Shown here: positions 9,462-18,004 of the stretch, piece by piece
Position numbering within the stretch: position 1 is the stretch's first letter
How the letters are laid out: each line of letters starts with the position of its first letter
NCBI RefSeq assembly: GCF_000974485.1
Contig: NZ_BBOM01000010.1
Span: 1-64,000 of the forward strand
Direction of reading: 5' to 3'
DNA from: Streptomyces sp. NBRC 109706
Lineage (GTDB): Bacteria > Actinomycetota > Actinomycetes > Streptomycetales > Streptomycetaceae
Length of the DNA stretch: 64,000 nt
Made by a program: the position numbers and the translations under genes
The notes under the pieces: generated by a model
The model's input: the letters and a program-made list of their open reading frames with translations, nothing else
Told to the model about the DNA's origin: nothing
The model's database searches: none

Positions 9462-9893
9462 ATGCCGATGATCCGGTTGACCGTCCCGACCGGTGCCCTG
9501 ACCAATCAGGGCCGCATGACGGATCCAGCGAGATCTCGCCGCTGTACTGCTGCGGTGGGAGGGCGCGCCCGACACCGCTTTCTTCCGGGCCGGGCGTGGA
9601 GCTACCTGACCGAGCTGTCCGAGGGGGCGCAGAAGACGGCCGAGGACGACGCGCCACGCTTCCTCGTGGAGGTGACGGTTCCGCAGGGGGCTCTTTCGGA
9701 GCGGCGCAAGGCGGGCCTGGTCGAGGAGGCCACCGTTACCGTGCTCGCGGCTGCAGATCTGTCCCCGGACCAGGCGCTGCGTGTGTGGGTGCTAGTGCAC
9801 GAGCAGCCCGAGGGCACCTGGGGAGCCGGCGGTTCTGTCGTCCGCTACTCCGACCTGGTGGCCCTGGCGAAGGGGCAGCGGGCCGATGCGTGA
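9462..9893 (+). CDS. Tautomerase-family protein with a scrambled segment
   Basis: The ends match a 4-oxalocrotonate-tautomerase-like family: the N-terminus MPMIRLTVPTGAL, and downstream WSYLTELSEGAQKTAEDDAP and VRYSDLVALAKGQR. Between about 9522 and 9590 the frame reads unrelated residues, while the +1 frame reads QRDLAAVLLRWEGAPDTAFF, which is the expected family sequence. Two opposite frameshifts thus restore the frame but replace about 22 residues. GAGGAG lies six to eleven bases before the ATG. The gene overlaps the following dehydrogenase by 8 bases, so the two are translationally coupled. Activity is doubtful unless the shifts are sequencing errors. Confidence 0.65.
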   Translation: MPMIRLTVPTGALTNQGRMTDPARSRRCTAAVGGRARHRFLPGRAWSYLTELSEGAQKTAEDDAPRFLVEVTVPQGALSERRKAGLVEEATVTVLAAADLSPDQALRVWVLVHEQPEGTWGAGGSVVRYSDLVALAKGQRADA

Positions 9894-10920
9894 ACTGACC
9901 TACATCGCCCGGCGCACCGTTGAATGGCGCGAGGCGCCCGACCCCGAGATCGGTTCCGGCCTGGAGGCGATCGTCGCCCCCGTCGCCGCGACCTCCTGCG
10001 ACGTGGACTCCGCGATCCTGGCCGGGCACGGCTTCATCGACCCGCCGTTCGCCCTCGGCCACGAATGCGTCGCCCGCGTCACCGACATCGGCGACCAGGT
10101 CACCACCGTGGCCCCCGGCGACCTGGTCGTGGTGCCCTGGTCCATCAGCTGCGGCACCTGCGCCCCCTGCCGCGCAGGACTCACCGCTCACTGCGGCTCG
10201 GTTCCGCACATGGCGATGTATGGCGCGCCGATCGGCGGCAGCTGGGGCGGCCTCTTCTCCGACCTGGTCCGCGTCCCGTACGCCGACGCCATGCTCGTCC
10301 CGCTGCCCACCGGCCTAGACCCGGTCGCCATGGCCTCGGCCAGCGACAACTGGTCCCTGTCCTGGCGGCTCGTCGCCCCCCATCTCAAGGCCCGTCCCGG
10401 CGCCCGGGTCCTGGTCGTCGCCCGAGGCAGCATCGGTCTGTACGTGTGCGACATCGCCCGCGCACTCGGCGCCTCCGACGTCCTCTACGTCGACCCCGAC
10501 GCCGAGCACCGCAAGCTCGCCGAGGGCTTCGGCGCCCGCAGCGCCGAGACGCTCGAACCGATCCCGCACGGCTTCGACATCGCCGTCGAGGCCACCGGCC
10601 GCGTCGACCAGCTCGCGATCGCAGTCAGATCTCTCGCCCCCGAAGGCATCTGCGAGTCCGCCGGCAACCACTTCCGGCCCGGCGAGCTCCCCCTGCTCGA
10701 CATGTACCTCACCGGCGTCACCCTGCGCATCGCCCGCGACAACGCCCGCACCCACATCCCCGACGCCCTCAACCTCGCTGCCTCCGGCACCGTCGACCCC
10801 GCCCGCGTCGTCTCCCACGTCCTCGACTGGGAACAGCTCCCCGACGCGCTGCCGGACAAGCACCTCAAGCCCGTCTTCGTACGGGACATCACCCCGACAC
10901 GGGCCCCGGCCCCGAGCTGA
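9886..10920 (+). CDS. Zinc-dependent alcohol dehydrogenase (MDR family)
   Basis: This is a medium-chain dehydrogenase of 344 residues. The catalytic-zinc region has SCDVD near residue 43 and GHECVARV near residue 63. The structural-zinc region CGTCAPCRAGLTAHC has four cysteines around residue 95. A nucleotide-binding fold follows (RVLVVARGSIGLYVCDIARA), although the usual GxGxxG is altered to ARGSIG. It should oxidise an alcohol or reduce an aldehyde with NAD(P); the substrate is unknown. The start overlaps the tautomerase gene, and the 9407-9438 palindrome probably controls both. Confidence 0.8.
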   Translation: MRELTYIARRTVEWREAPDPEIGSGLEAIVAPVAATSCDVDSAILAGHGFIDPPFALGHECVARVTDIGDQVTTVAPGDLVVVPWSISCGTCAPCRAGLTAHCGSVPHMAMYGAPIGGSWGGLFSDLVRVPYADAMLVPLPTGLDPVAMASASDNWSLSWRLVAPHLKARPGARVLVVARGSIGLYVCDIARALGASDVLYVDPDAEHRKLAEGFGARSAETLEPIPHGFDIAVEATGRVDQLAIAVRSLAPEGICESAGNHFRPGELPLLDMYLTGVTLRIARDNARTHIPDALNLAASGTVDPARVVSHVLDWEQLPDALPDKHLKPVFVRDITPTRAPAPS

Positions 10921-10966
10921 TCCCTCCGCCCGGCCGCTGCATGCGGCCACGCACCGAGAGGCCCCG

Positions 10967-11667
10967 ATGACATCGCCCCTGCCCCACCGCTCCGCCACCA
11001 GCACCGCCCCCGAGCGACACGACGAGGAGGAACTCCACCAGCGACGGACAGCGATCGCCGCGCTCGGCCACGAGCTGCGCGCCCTGGTCGACGCGGCCGT
11101 CCGCACCACAGCCGCACCAAGCACCCTGAACCGCGTGTCAGACGGCGTGCACAGGCTCACCGCGCAGCTGACCGGACGTCGCCGCACCCGAGCGGAAGTC
11201 CCTGAGGTTGACGAGTTCCCGGGCGGAGTGCGGATGTACAGCCCCGTCACCGGGACCGGCAGCCCGCTCGCTCCGCCCCTGCGCGTGACACGACTGGACC
11301 GCGGCGCCGCGGGCACCTGCGCCCTGGCCATGGCCCACGAAGGGCCGCCCGGCTACGGACACGGCGGCATCAGCGCCACGCTGCTGGACGAGCTGATGGG
11401 CTGAGCCTGCGCCACCGGGGGAATGCCGGGTGTGACCGTCTCCCTTCAGATGCGCTACCACCGCCCCGTTCCGCTGGAATCCCCGCTGCGCGTGCTCGCC
11501 CATGTCACGGGCACCGAGGGCCGCAAGGTGTACGTGACGGGTTCGATCGCCACCGAAGAAGACCTCTCCTCTCCACGGTCCTGGTGGCGGCAGAGGGCGT
11601 CTTCGTCTCACCGGACCCCGAGCAAGCCCGGGCCCTGTTTCCCAGCCTGCGAAGCGCTCCTGGGTAG
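10967..11667 (+). pseudogene. PaaI-type hotdog thioesterase, broken
   Basis: The first frame (10967-11404) ends with GPPGYGHGGISATLLDELMG and then a TGA at 11402-11404. The same frame continues with ACATGGMPGVTVSLQMRYHR, the rest of a hotdog-fold thioesterase, so the TGA probably replaced a TGG tryptophan codon. A second lesion, a frameshift near 11570, moves the reading to another frame that ends at TAG 11665-11667. Two independent lesions make this a pseudogene. It lies 46 bases after the alcohol dehydrogenase. Confidence 0.75.
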
Positions 11668-11693
11668 GCTAGCTCCGCTCCAGCAGGAGCCGT

Positions 11694-12530
11694 TCAGCGG
11701 CGGCTGCCTCCCGGGGCGAGCAGAGCCGTGAGTTCGGCGATCGCCTCTGGGGACGGCTTGAAGTACCGGCGGACGTTCTCCGGCTTCTTGTGCCGGGACT
11801 TCGCCATCAGCATCAGCAGCGACGCTCCCTGCTCACCGAGGTGGGACAGGGAGGAGTGGCGGTACTCGTGCAGGTCCCAGCCCGTACCCGGCCCGCGGGT
11901 GCGGCCCTTGAGCAGCCGCGGCAGGAGCCGGGCAGTGCCGGCGTCCCAGTACACGGTTTCCAGCACGAAGTCCTCGCGGACCTGGCCCCGGCGGCGGGAC
12001 TTCGACTTCGCCCCCTTCGCCTTGACCGGGCAGCGGCGGCCTGCGAAGTCGAGGTCCTCGATGTTCACCCCGAGGATCTCCTCCGAGCGCCCGGCAGTCT
12101 CGTAGAGCATCCGCCACAACGTCTTCTCCCGCAGGTGCACCTCGCGCCGCGCGATCAGCCGGTCGATGGCCATGCGTGAGTGGGCCGGGGTCTCGGAGTC
12201 GGGCACTGCCAGCCGCTTCGCCCAGGCCGGGACGGCGGGACCGTCGTAGCCTCGCTCCCGCCACCAGCCGAGCCAGGACAGCACCGCCGCGCGCCGGGAG
12301 TTCCAGGTGTTCGCCGCGGAAGTGCCCCAGAGCAGTTCGAGGGCCTCGCCGATCTCGTCGTCCGCGACCGAGGCCAGCGGCCGGCCCTCGCCGAGCCGTT
12401 CGGCGGTCTTGCCGATCCCTATCCAGTAGTTGCGGACCGTGTTCGGGTTGCCGAGCGAGTCGAGGAAGACGTCGGCCGCCGTCCGGACGGTGAGCGCCTT
12501 GTCGGTCGGCAGCTGTACGACGGTGGGCAC
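11694..12530 (-). CDS. Tyrosine recombinase (phage-type integrase)
   Basis: This site-specific recombinase would integrate or excise a mobile element. It has an N-terminal SAM-like core-binding domain, then catalytic Arg148 (ETAGRSEE), the box HEYRHS (His221, Arg224), a second His247 in SRHKKP and the nucleophile Tyr256 in ENVRRYF. The GTG start at 12530 follows GGGGGAAGC. The spacing between Arg148 and His221 is about 73 residues, shorter than in XerD-type enzymes, and the join TRGPGTGWDL looks like an internal deletion. Activity is uncertain. No attachment site or tRNA was seen beside it. Confidence 0.8.
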   Translation of the reverse strand: MPTVVQLPTDKALTVRTAADVFLDSLGNPNTVRNYWIGIGKTAERLGEGRPLASVADDEIGEALELLWGTSAANTWNSRRAAVLSWLGWWRERGYDGPAVPAWAKRLAVPDSETPAHSRMAIDRLIARREVHLREKTLWRMLYETAGRSEEILGVNIEDLDFAGRRCPVKAKGAKSKSRRRGQVREDFVLETVYWDAGTARLLPRLLKGRTRGPGTGWDLHEYRHSSLSHLGEQGASLLMLMAKSRHKKPENVRRYFKPSPEAIAELTALLAPGGSRR

Positions 12531-13296
12531 CGCTTCCCCCTTGCCGCAGATAACAGGGCCGCTTCACGTACGGCCCGGAGAGCATCACCGCAGGTGACGG
12601 ATCAAGCTACCGCAGATATTGGGGTGTTATCTGTGGGACAACTTCAAACCGGTCCCATCGCCGACGGCCCGCCGGCCGCCCACCAGGGCCGACGAAGGCT
12701 TAGCGCACGATCTGACACCGATGTTCCTCAGGCCCCGACATCGACCGAGCCGGGGGCGAGTTCGCGACGGAGGGTCTCGACATACGGAGTGTGGTCGATA
12801 GCGCCATTGCGGCGCCACAAGCAAGCTTGAAGGACACACTCTGAGGGCCATCTGGGGCCTAGCCTCCTGACCTGGTAAAAATGGGAACATCGACCCGAAC
12901 TCACGTGGTGCCACAGATGGCTCAGGCACCTGGCTGTACGACATCGTGCGGCGGCGGGCATCCCGCCGATCGGGTATGCGCGAGGACCGGATCACCCGGC
13001 GGGATGGCCCGCGTGGTCAGGCGCACGCTACAGTCATCGGGATGCGCCGGAGCGGCGCTGGTGTGCCGGGAAGGCTGGTCGGCGACAGAGATCGAACTGT
13101 CGGCCAGCGGATCCCGGAGTACTCCGATGTCAATCAAGTGCGGTAGGCGGAAGCCAGTTGGCGTCCGCCCCTCTGCCCGGTGGGAGGCGCGCCCAACGGG
13201 CGCACCGCTCACGTCGTCGCCCCGCGCCCCGGGCGGGACGGGTCAACCGCGCTCGCCTCGGCCCGTGTTCCGCGCCATGCCCTGCGGACGGCGCGG
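12531..13296. other. Intergenic stretch without a recognised gene
   Basis: Apart from the repeats near the integrase, I recognise nothing. A minus-strand frame around 12961-12728 (ending LRRELAPGSVDVGA) is open but matches no family I know. The part from 12880 to 13290 contains overlapping frames typical of GC-rich noncoding DNA. Confidence 0.35.
12544..12636. repeat. Short CCGCAGATA repeats upstream of the integrase
   Basis: CCGCAGATAAC occurs at 12544-12554, CCGCAGATA at 12609-12617, and the inverted form GTTATCTGTGG at 12626-12636. They lie just upstream of the integrase start, so they may be operator or recombinase arm sites. The assignment is tentative. Confidence 0.35.
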
Positions 13297-14178
13297 ATGA
13301 CCGGCATCTATCGAAGCCTCAAGGCTCATCGAGACGTGACTTCGTGGTGCGCGGAAAGGCTGGCCGGCTGGCCCGTCGACCACCGGACCACGTTGCTCGA
13401 AACGAGCCTCGGTCGAACCCATGTGGTGATGTCGGGAGAAGGAACCGGGCCGGAGGGGACACGGGTCGTTCTCGTTCCGGGGACCAACTTCAACGCGGCC
13501 ACCAGTCTGTCGCTCGCAACGTCGCTCGCGGAACGGTGGTCGACCTCGGTGGTGGACGTGCCCGGGCAGCCCGGGCTCAGCGATCCCCGTCGCCCCGGAC
13601 GGCAGCGGCTCGCGGTCTACGGGCGGTGGCTCAGCGAAGTCCTCGACCGCCTTGGCCATGAGCGTGTCGTGGTGGTGGGGCATTCGCTCGGTGGTGGCAT
13701 CGCGCTGGCCTGCCCCGCACCACAGATCCGGGGGCGGATCCTCGTCGCGCCCGCCGGGCTGGTCGGGCTCAAGGTCACCGGCGATCTGCTCATGGCCACC
13801 GTGCCCTGGTTCACGCGGCCCACCGAGGTACGCAGTGCACGGCTTCTGCGGCACCTGTACGCACCGGGTGTGCAACCACCGGCGGAGATCGTCGCTTGGA
13901 TGACGCTCCTGGCCCGCTCCTGTCGCTCCAGCCTGGCGCCCGCGCCGCTCCCGGGGCACCTGCTGGCCCGTGGCCTAAGCCCCATCGACCTGGTCGCCAC
14001 GGGCGAGCACGACGTCTTCCTCCCTCCGTCGCGATTGATGCCCGCCGCTTCACAGCGTCTCGGGCTGTCGGTGCGTACCCTCCCCGGGGCCGGGCACCTC
14101 GCGGTCGAGGAACAGCCGGAGGCCATCGTCAACCTGGTGGAGCAGGCAATGAACAACGGCGAGAAGAACGGCTGTTGA
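13297..14178 (+). CDS. Alpha/beta hydrolase
   Basis: This is an alpha/beta-hydrolase of 293 residues. The nucleophile elbow is VVVGHSLGGG (Ser near residue 129), the acid is Asp in TGEHDVFLPP, and the catalytic His is in LPGAGHLAVEEQP near the C-terminus. The oxyanion region LVPGTNFNAATS is also present. No signal peptide or membrane segment is visible, so it should be cytoplasmic. The frame extends upstream to 13180, but the ATG at 13297 begins a family-like N-terminus (MTGIYRSLKAHRDV). Substrate and pathway cannot be inferred. Confidence 0.75.
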   Translation: MTGIYRSLKAHRDVTSWCAERLAGWPVDHRTTLLETSLGRTHVVMSGEGTGPEGTRVVLVPGTNFNAATSLSLATSLAERWSTSVVDVPGQPGLSDPRRPGRQRLAVYGRWLSEVLDRLGHERVVVVGHSLGGGIALACPAPQIRGRILVAPAGLVGLKVTGDLLMATVPWFTRPTEVRSARLLRHLYAPGVQPPAEIVAWMTLLARSCRSSLAPAPLPGHLLARGLSPIDLVATGEHDVFLPPSRLMPAASQRLGLSVRTLPGAGHLAVEEQPEAIVNLVEQAMNNGEKNGC

Positions 14179-14301
14179 TCGCCGAGGCCACTCAGTCCAG
14201 CGCGGAGGCGACAAGGTCGAGTGAATGCCGCCCCGCTCAGGAGAAGAGGATCAAGGGTGCCCAGAACCGGAAGCAACCGGCAGAAGGCCCCCGAGCGGTG
14301 A

Positions 14302-14982
14302 ATGCCGCTCACCGAGCACGCCGCCGATCTGCTCGACCACGCCTGGTACTCCCCCCAACGCACCATGCACACGGTCGACCTGTGCCTCAACGCGCTCTCC
14401 GCCGCCGTGCCCTTCGACGGCCAGGGCCAACTCCTGCGCGACCGCGCCCGCGAAGCCGCCGCCGAATGGCCCGAGAACCACCTCTTCGTCATCTGACTCG
14501 CCACCGGCCTGCACCTCAACAAGGAACACGACGCCGCACTCGAAGCCATCAACCTCGCGCTCGCCCTGCTCCCCTCCATCGGCAGCCGCGGCAGCCACGC
14601 CCAGCTCCAGGAGCAGTACCTCGCCAAGCGCGAACTCATCCTCGAAGGCCAGCAACGCGGCGCCGAGACAGCCGCCCACCGCCAACAGTGGGACCGGCAG
14701 CACGCCGCCTACCGCCGGGTCGAGGCCCGGCTCAACTCCGCCACCAACCACCTCATCACCATGATCACGGTCTTCGTCACCGCGATCGCCTTCATCATCA
14801 GCAGCATCCAACTCACCTACGGCGGCGACCTACCCCTCGGCGACCGCATCCTGCTCATCCTCGCCCAGGGCGCCGTCATGCTCGGCTTCTCCGCCCTCCT
14901 CATCCACGGCACCCACCTCCTCCTCCGCTACCGCCAACAACCAGACCCCCACCCCAACGACCCCGACGGCGCCCGGGACTGA
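14302..14982 (+). pseudogene. Membrane protein gene with an in-frame TGA
   Basis: A 226-codon frame runs from ATG 14302 to TGA 14980-14982 but is interrupted by a TGA at 14494-14496, after HLFVI and before LATGLHLNKEHDAAL. Reading the TGA as tryptophan gives a continuous protein with helical repeats and two membrane segments near the C-terminus (LITMITVFVTAIAFIISSI and VMLGFSALLIHGTHLLL). The natural codon was probably TGG. An in-frame stop abuts the ATG, so no earlier start exists. The family is not recognised. Confidence 0.55.
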
Positions 14983-15339
14983 CGCGGCGCCGCCGCCCCA
15001 GCCACGGCTTCGCGTTCGGAGAACAGCCGCCAGGGACGGTGATCGTGGTGGTGCGCACGGACACCACGAGCTGAGGTGGTAAGCCGTCACGACCGAAGAG
15101 ACGGCAGCTGGAGAGCACGCAGACCTTGAGCGGCTGCACCCGCGTGCCTCAGTCCGTCAGGGGATGGCGGAATGACCAGAAGCCACGTGCCGAGGGTGCT
15201 GCCGACACTCACGAGTGACGGTGGCGTGAAGCGAGATTTCAAGGTTCTCAGGGCTCTCTCCAGGGCGCACTCGTGGGCGGCCACGTCGTCGGCACATCCG
15301 CGTCTCGCCCCTCCGCCGTACTCGGGCCGGCGCTGGGCC
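14983..15339. other. Intergenic stretch before the arsenic island
   Basis: No gene or RNA was recognised. It lies between the broken membrane-protein gene and the 3' end of the ACR3 gene and marks the left edge of the arsenic island. Confidence 0.4.
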
Positions 15340-16452
15340 TCAGGGGTCTGCCGGCGTGGCACTCGGGACGCGCCTCCGCAGGGCGAGGGAGACATAGACG
15401 AGGGCGACCAGGACCGGGACCTCGATGAGGGGGCCGACAACGCCGGCCAGGGCCTGTCCCGAGGTGACGCCGAAGGTGCCGATCGCTACGGCGATGGCGA
15501 GTTCGAAGTTGTTGCCGGCCGCGGTGAAGGCGAGGGTGGCGGTGCGCTCGTACGGCAGTCCGGCGGCCCGACCGATGGCGTAGGAGCCGAACCACATGAG
15601 CGCGAAGTAGGCCAGTAGCGGCAGGGCGAGCCGGAGGACATCCCCTGGGCGGTTGGTGATGGCGTCGCCCTGGAGCGCGAAGAGCAGCACGATGGTGAAC
15701 AGCAACCCGTGGAGCGCCCATGGCCCGATCCGGGGGAGCACCTTCGCCTCGTAACGCTCGCGTCCCATCCGCCGCTCCCCCAGCCGGCGGGTGGCGAAGC
15801 CCGCGAGCAGCGGGACGCCGAGGAAGACCAGGACGTTCAAGGCGATCTCCGTCGCGGAGATGTCGAGATTCTCGCCTTCGCCCAGACCGAGCCAGCCGGG
15901 CAGGATGTCGAGATAGAACCAGCCCAGGACGCCGAAGGCGAGGACCTGGAAGACGGAGTTGAGGGCGACCAGAACGGCGGCGGCCTCACGGTCGCCGCAG
16001 GCCAGGTCGTTCCAGACCACGACCATGGCGATGCAGCGGGCCAGGCCGACGATGATCAGCCCGGTGCGGTACTCCGGCAGGTCGGGCAGGAAGATCCAGG
16101 CCAAGGTGAACATCACCGCGGGGCCGATCAGCCAGTTGATCATCAGGCTGGCGGCCATCAGGCGGCGGTCGGTGGCGACGGCGCGCCAACTGGCTGCGTC
16201 ATAGCGGACTTTGGCCAGCACCGGATACATCATCACCAACAGGCCGAGCCCGATGGGCAGCGAGACTCCGCGAACCTCCAGGCCGGCCAGCATCTCGTCC
16301 AACCCGTCGACTGCCCGCCCGAGCAACAGGCCGGCGGCCATGGCGACGAGGATCCACACAGGCAGGAACCGGTCCAGCGGGGAGAGCTTCGCGACAATGG
16401 CGGCCCGGCCGACGTCCACGGCGGCGTGACCGCCCGCGGGTGCGGTGGTCAC
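15340..16452 (-). CDS. acr3: ACR3-family arsenite efflux permease
   Basis: This is an arsenite exporter of 370 residues with about ten membrane helices, in the bile/arsenite/riboflavin transporter superfamily. The conserved cysteine lies in IIVGLARCIAMVVVWNDLAC, and the family glutamate lies in FTAAGNNFELAIAVA. The GTG start at 16452 overlaps the arsR stop by four bases (GTGA), so the two are translationally coupled. It would expel As(III) made by the arsenate reductase encoded divergently. The length is normal and no lesion is seen. Confidence 0.93.
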   Translation of the reverse strand: MTTAPAGGHAAVDVGRAAIVAKLSPLDRFLPVWILVAMAAGLLLGRAVDGLDEMLAGLEVRGVSLPIGLGLLVMMYPVLAKVRYDAASWRAVATDRRLMAASLMINWLIGPAVMFTLAWIFLPDLPEYRTGLIIVGLARCIAMVVVWNDLACGDREAAAVLVALNSVFQVLAFGVLGWFYLDILPGWLGLGEGENLDISATEIALNVLVFLGVPLLAGFATRRLGERRMGRERYEAKVLPRIGPWALHGLLFTIVLLFALQGDAITNRPGDVLRLALPLLAYFALMWFGSYAIGRAAGLPYERTATLAFTAAGNNFELAIAVAIGTFGVTSGQALAGVVGPLIEVPVLVALVYVSLALRRRVPSATPADP

Positions 16453-16763
16453 GGACAGGCCCGCTTCCGGTCGTTCTCCGCGGTGGCGCGGGCGATGCCG
16501 GCCAGGACACCGAACCGGCCGGCCAGGGCCTCCAAGACTTCGGGCCTGAGCTTGTAGTAGGTGAAACGGCCGCACGGTTCGGTCTCCACCACCCCGGCCT
16601 CGCGCAGCACCCGCAGATGGTTGGAGAGGTTGGTCTGCTTCGCTCCGGTCTCCTCCACCAGGTGCGTGGTACACAGCGTTTCGTGTGCCAGCAGCGTCAC
16701 GATCCGCAACCGGAGCGGGTCGGCCAACACCCTGAACAGATCAGCATCCACTGAAATCAGCAT
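16449..16763 (-). CDS. arsR: ArsR-family repressor of the acr3 operon
   Basis: This is a 104-residue winged-helix repressor (ADPLRLRIVTLL, then the recognition helix KQTNLSNHLRVLREAGVV). Cysteines that could bind As(III) are in ETLCTTHL, TEPCGRF and near the C-terminus (KRACP). The classical CVC pair is missing, so sensing may follow one of the alternative cysteine layouts known in ArsR proteins. It is co-transcribed with acr3 and divergent from arsC. A palindrome over its start codon probably gives autoregulation. Confidence 0.88.
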   Translation of the reverse strand: MLISVDADLFRVLADPLRLRIVTLLAHETLCTTHLVEETGAKQTNLSNHLRVLREAGVVETEPCGRFTYYKLRPEVLEALAGRFGVLAGIARATAENDRKRACP

Positions 16764-16771
16764 GTGCTGAT
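16756..16771. promoter_or_regulatory. Palindrome over the arsR start codon
   Basis: ATCAGCATGTGCTGAT is a perfect inverted repeat with 7-base arms and a 2-base centre. It covers the ATG of arsR (16763-16761) and lies in the divergent arsR/arsC control region, so ArsR binding could block its own expression. It does not match the operator motif seen elsewhere in the cluster. Confidence 0.5.
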
Positions 16772-16843
16772 ACTGTCACATCACCTGAGACTGACACCAG
16801 CCGCAGCTGACATCCTGCTGCGCTCCGTAAAGGAATGAACGAA

Positions 16844-17263
16844 ATGCCCCCTCCCCCGACCGCGTCAGTGCTGTTCGTATGCGTGCACAACGCCGGCCGT
16901 TCCCAGATGGCCGCCGGCTTCCTCACCCACCTCGCGGGCGACCGGATCGAGGTCCGCTCCGCCGGCTCGCTGCCGGCCGAGCAGGTCACCCCGGCCACCG
17001 TCGAAGCCATGAAGGAGGTGGGCGTCGACATCTCGGCCGAGCGACCGAAGGTACTGACCACCGAGGCCATCCGGGCGTCCGACTACGTCATCACCATGGG
17101 CTGCGGCGACACCTGCCCGATCTTCCCCGGCAAGCACTACCTCGACTGGCAACTCGACGACCCGGCCGGCCAGGAACTCGACGCTGTCCGGCCCATTCGA
17201 GACGAGATCCAACGCCGGACCGAAGCACTGATCGCCGAGATCGACGCAAACCAGCAGGCGTGA
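16844..17263 (+). CDS. arsC: Arsenate reductase, low-molecular-weight phosphatase type
   Basis: This enzyme reduces arsenate to arsenite for export by ACR3. The P-loop CVHNAGRSQ near the N-terminus carries the nucleophilic Cys and the Arg of the CX5R signature. MGCGDTCPIFPG contains two further cysteines, and HYLDWQLDDP supplies the acidic residues of the family. In actinomycetes such enzymes usually work with mycothiol or thioredoxin. AAGGA at 16830-16834 touches an ATG at 16835 but is nine bases before the ATG at 16844, so the latter is preferred. Confidence 0.92.
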   Translation: MPPPPTASVLFVCVHNAGRSQMAAGFLTHLAGDRIEVRSAGSLPAEQVTPATVEAMKEVGVDISAERPKVLTTEAIRASDYVITMGCGDTCPIFPGKHYLDWQLDDPAGQELDAVRPIRDEIQRRTEALIAEIDANQQA

Positions 17264-17293
17264 CCGGAGGAGCACGATCCCCGGTCCGGGCCG

Positions 17294-18004
17294 TCACGGC
17301 CCATCGACCGTCCCACTCGCCGAGCCCGCCGGCTGGACCTCCAACCGAGGTTCTTCCAACTGGATGGTGGTGTCGCACAACCGCGCGACCTGCGCGGGGT
17401 CGTGTGAGACCAGGAGAACGGTTCTGCGTCCGCGCAGGGAGGCCACGGACTGTTCGACGGTGTCGCGGCTCCGTTCGTCGAGCGCGCTGGTGGGCTCGTC
17501 GAGCAGCAGCGCCACGGGTTCGAGGGCGAGGGAACGCGCCAGACAGAGTCGCTGTTTCTGCCCGGCGGAGAGGTTGCCTGCTGGGGTGTCGAGGCGATCG
17601 CGAATTTCCTCCCAGAGACCGGCTTCGGCGAGTGCCAACTCCGCGCGCTGACGGAGTCGTTCCTTGCTCTCCCTGAGGACATGCCGGATGCCGAACAGGG
17701 CGTTGTCCAGGATGCTGCCGCCGAAGACGACGGGGGTCTGCGGCACCAGAACGACCTTGGACCGCAGATCGGCGTCCCCCTTGCGGTGGACGACGGGCCG
17801 GCCGAGTACGTGGATCTCCCCCTCGGTCCTCAGCTCGGGCGGCAACAGGTCGACGAGGGCCCGCAGCACGGTGGACTTCCCGGCGCCCGAGGGCCCGCAG
17901 AGGCCGGTGGTGGTTCCGTGCCGGAGTTCGAAGGAGAGCGGACCGACGAGAGTGGTCCCTCGCGTGAGGACCCGTAGTTCGTGAGCTGCTATGACGATGT
18001 CCAT
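17294..18004 (-). CDS. pstB: PstB-like ABC ATPase
   Basis: This is the ATP-binding subunit of a phosphate-type importer, 236 residues. Walker A is GPSGAGKST, the signature is LSAGQKQRL, Walker B is VALLLDEPTSALD, and the switch His is in VSHDPAQV. The signature has Ala in place of the common first Gly. The ATG at 18004 lies inside the end of the permease gene, which it overlaps by 16 bases. No PhoU gene follows. Beside arsenic genes the importer probably gives selective phosphate uptake or brings in arsenate as a substrate; sequence alone cannot choose. Confidence 0.85.
   Translation of the reverse strand: MDIVIAAHELRVLTRGTTLVGPLSFELRHGTTTGLCGPSGAGKSTVLRALVDLLPPELRTEGEIHVLGRPVVHRKGDADLRSKVVLVPQTPVVFGGSILDNALFGIRHVLRESKERLRQRAELALAEAGLWEEIRDRLDTPAGNLSAGQKQRLCLARSLALEPVALLLDEPTSALDERSRDTVEQSVASLRGRRTVLLVSHDPAQVARLCDTTIQLEEPRLEVQPAGSASGTVDGP

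Noticed and set aside
12180..12830. A plus-strand frame across the integrase 5' end
   Set aside because: It is antisense to a clear tyrosine recombinase and has no motif of its own.
11402..14496. UGA recoded as tryptophan
   Set aside because: Affected genes also carry frameshifts or truncations, while intact genes all use TGG; decay explains it better.
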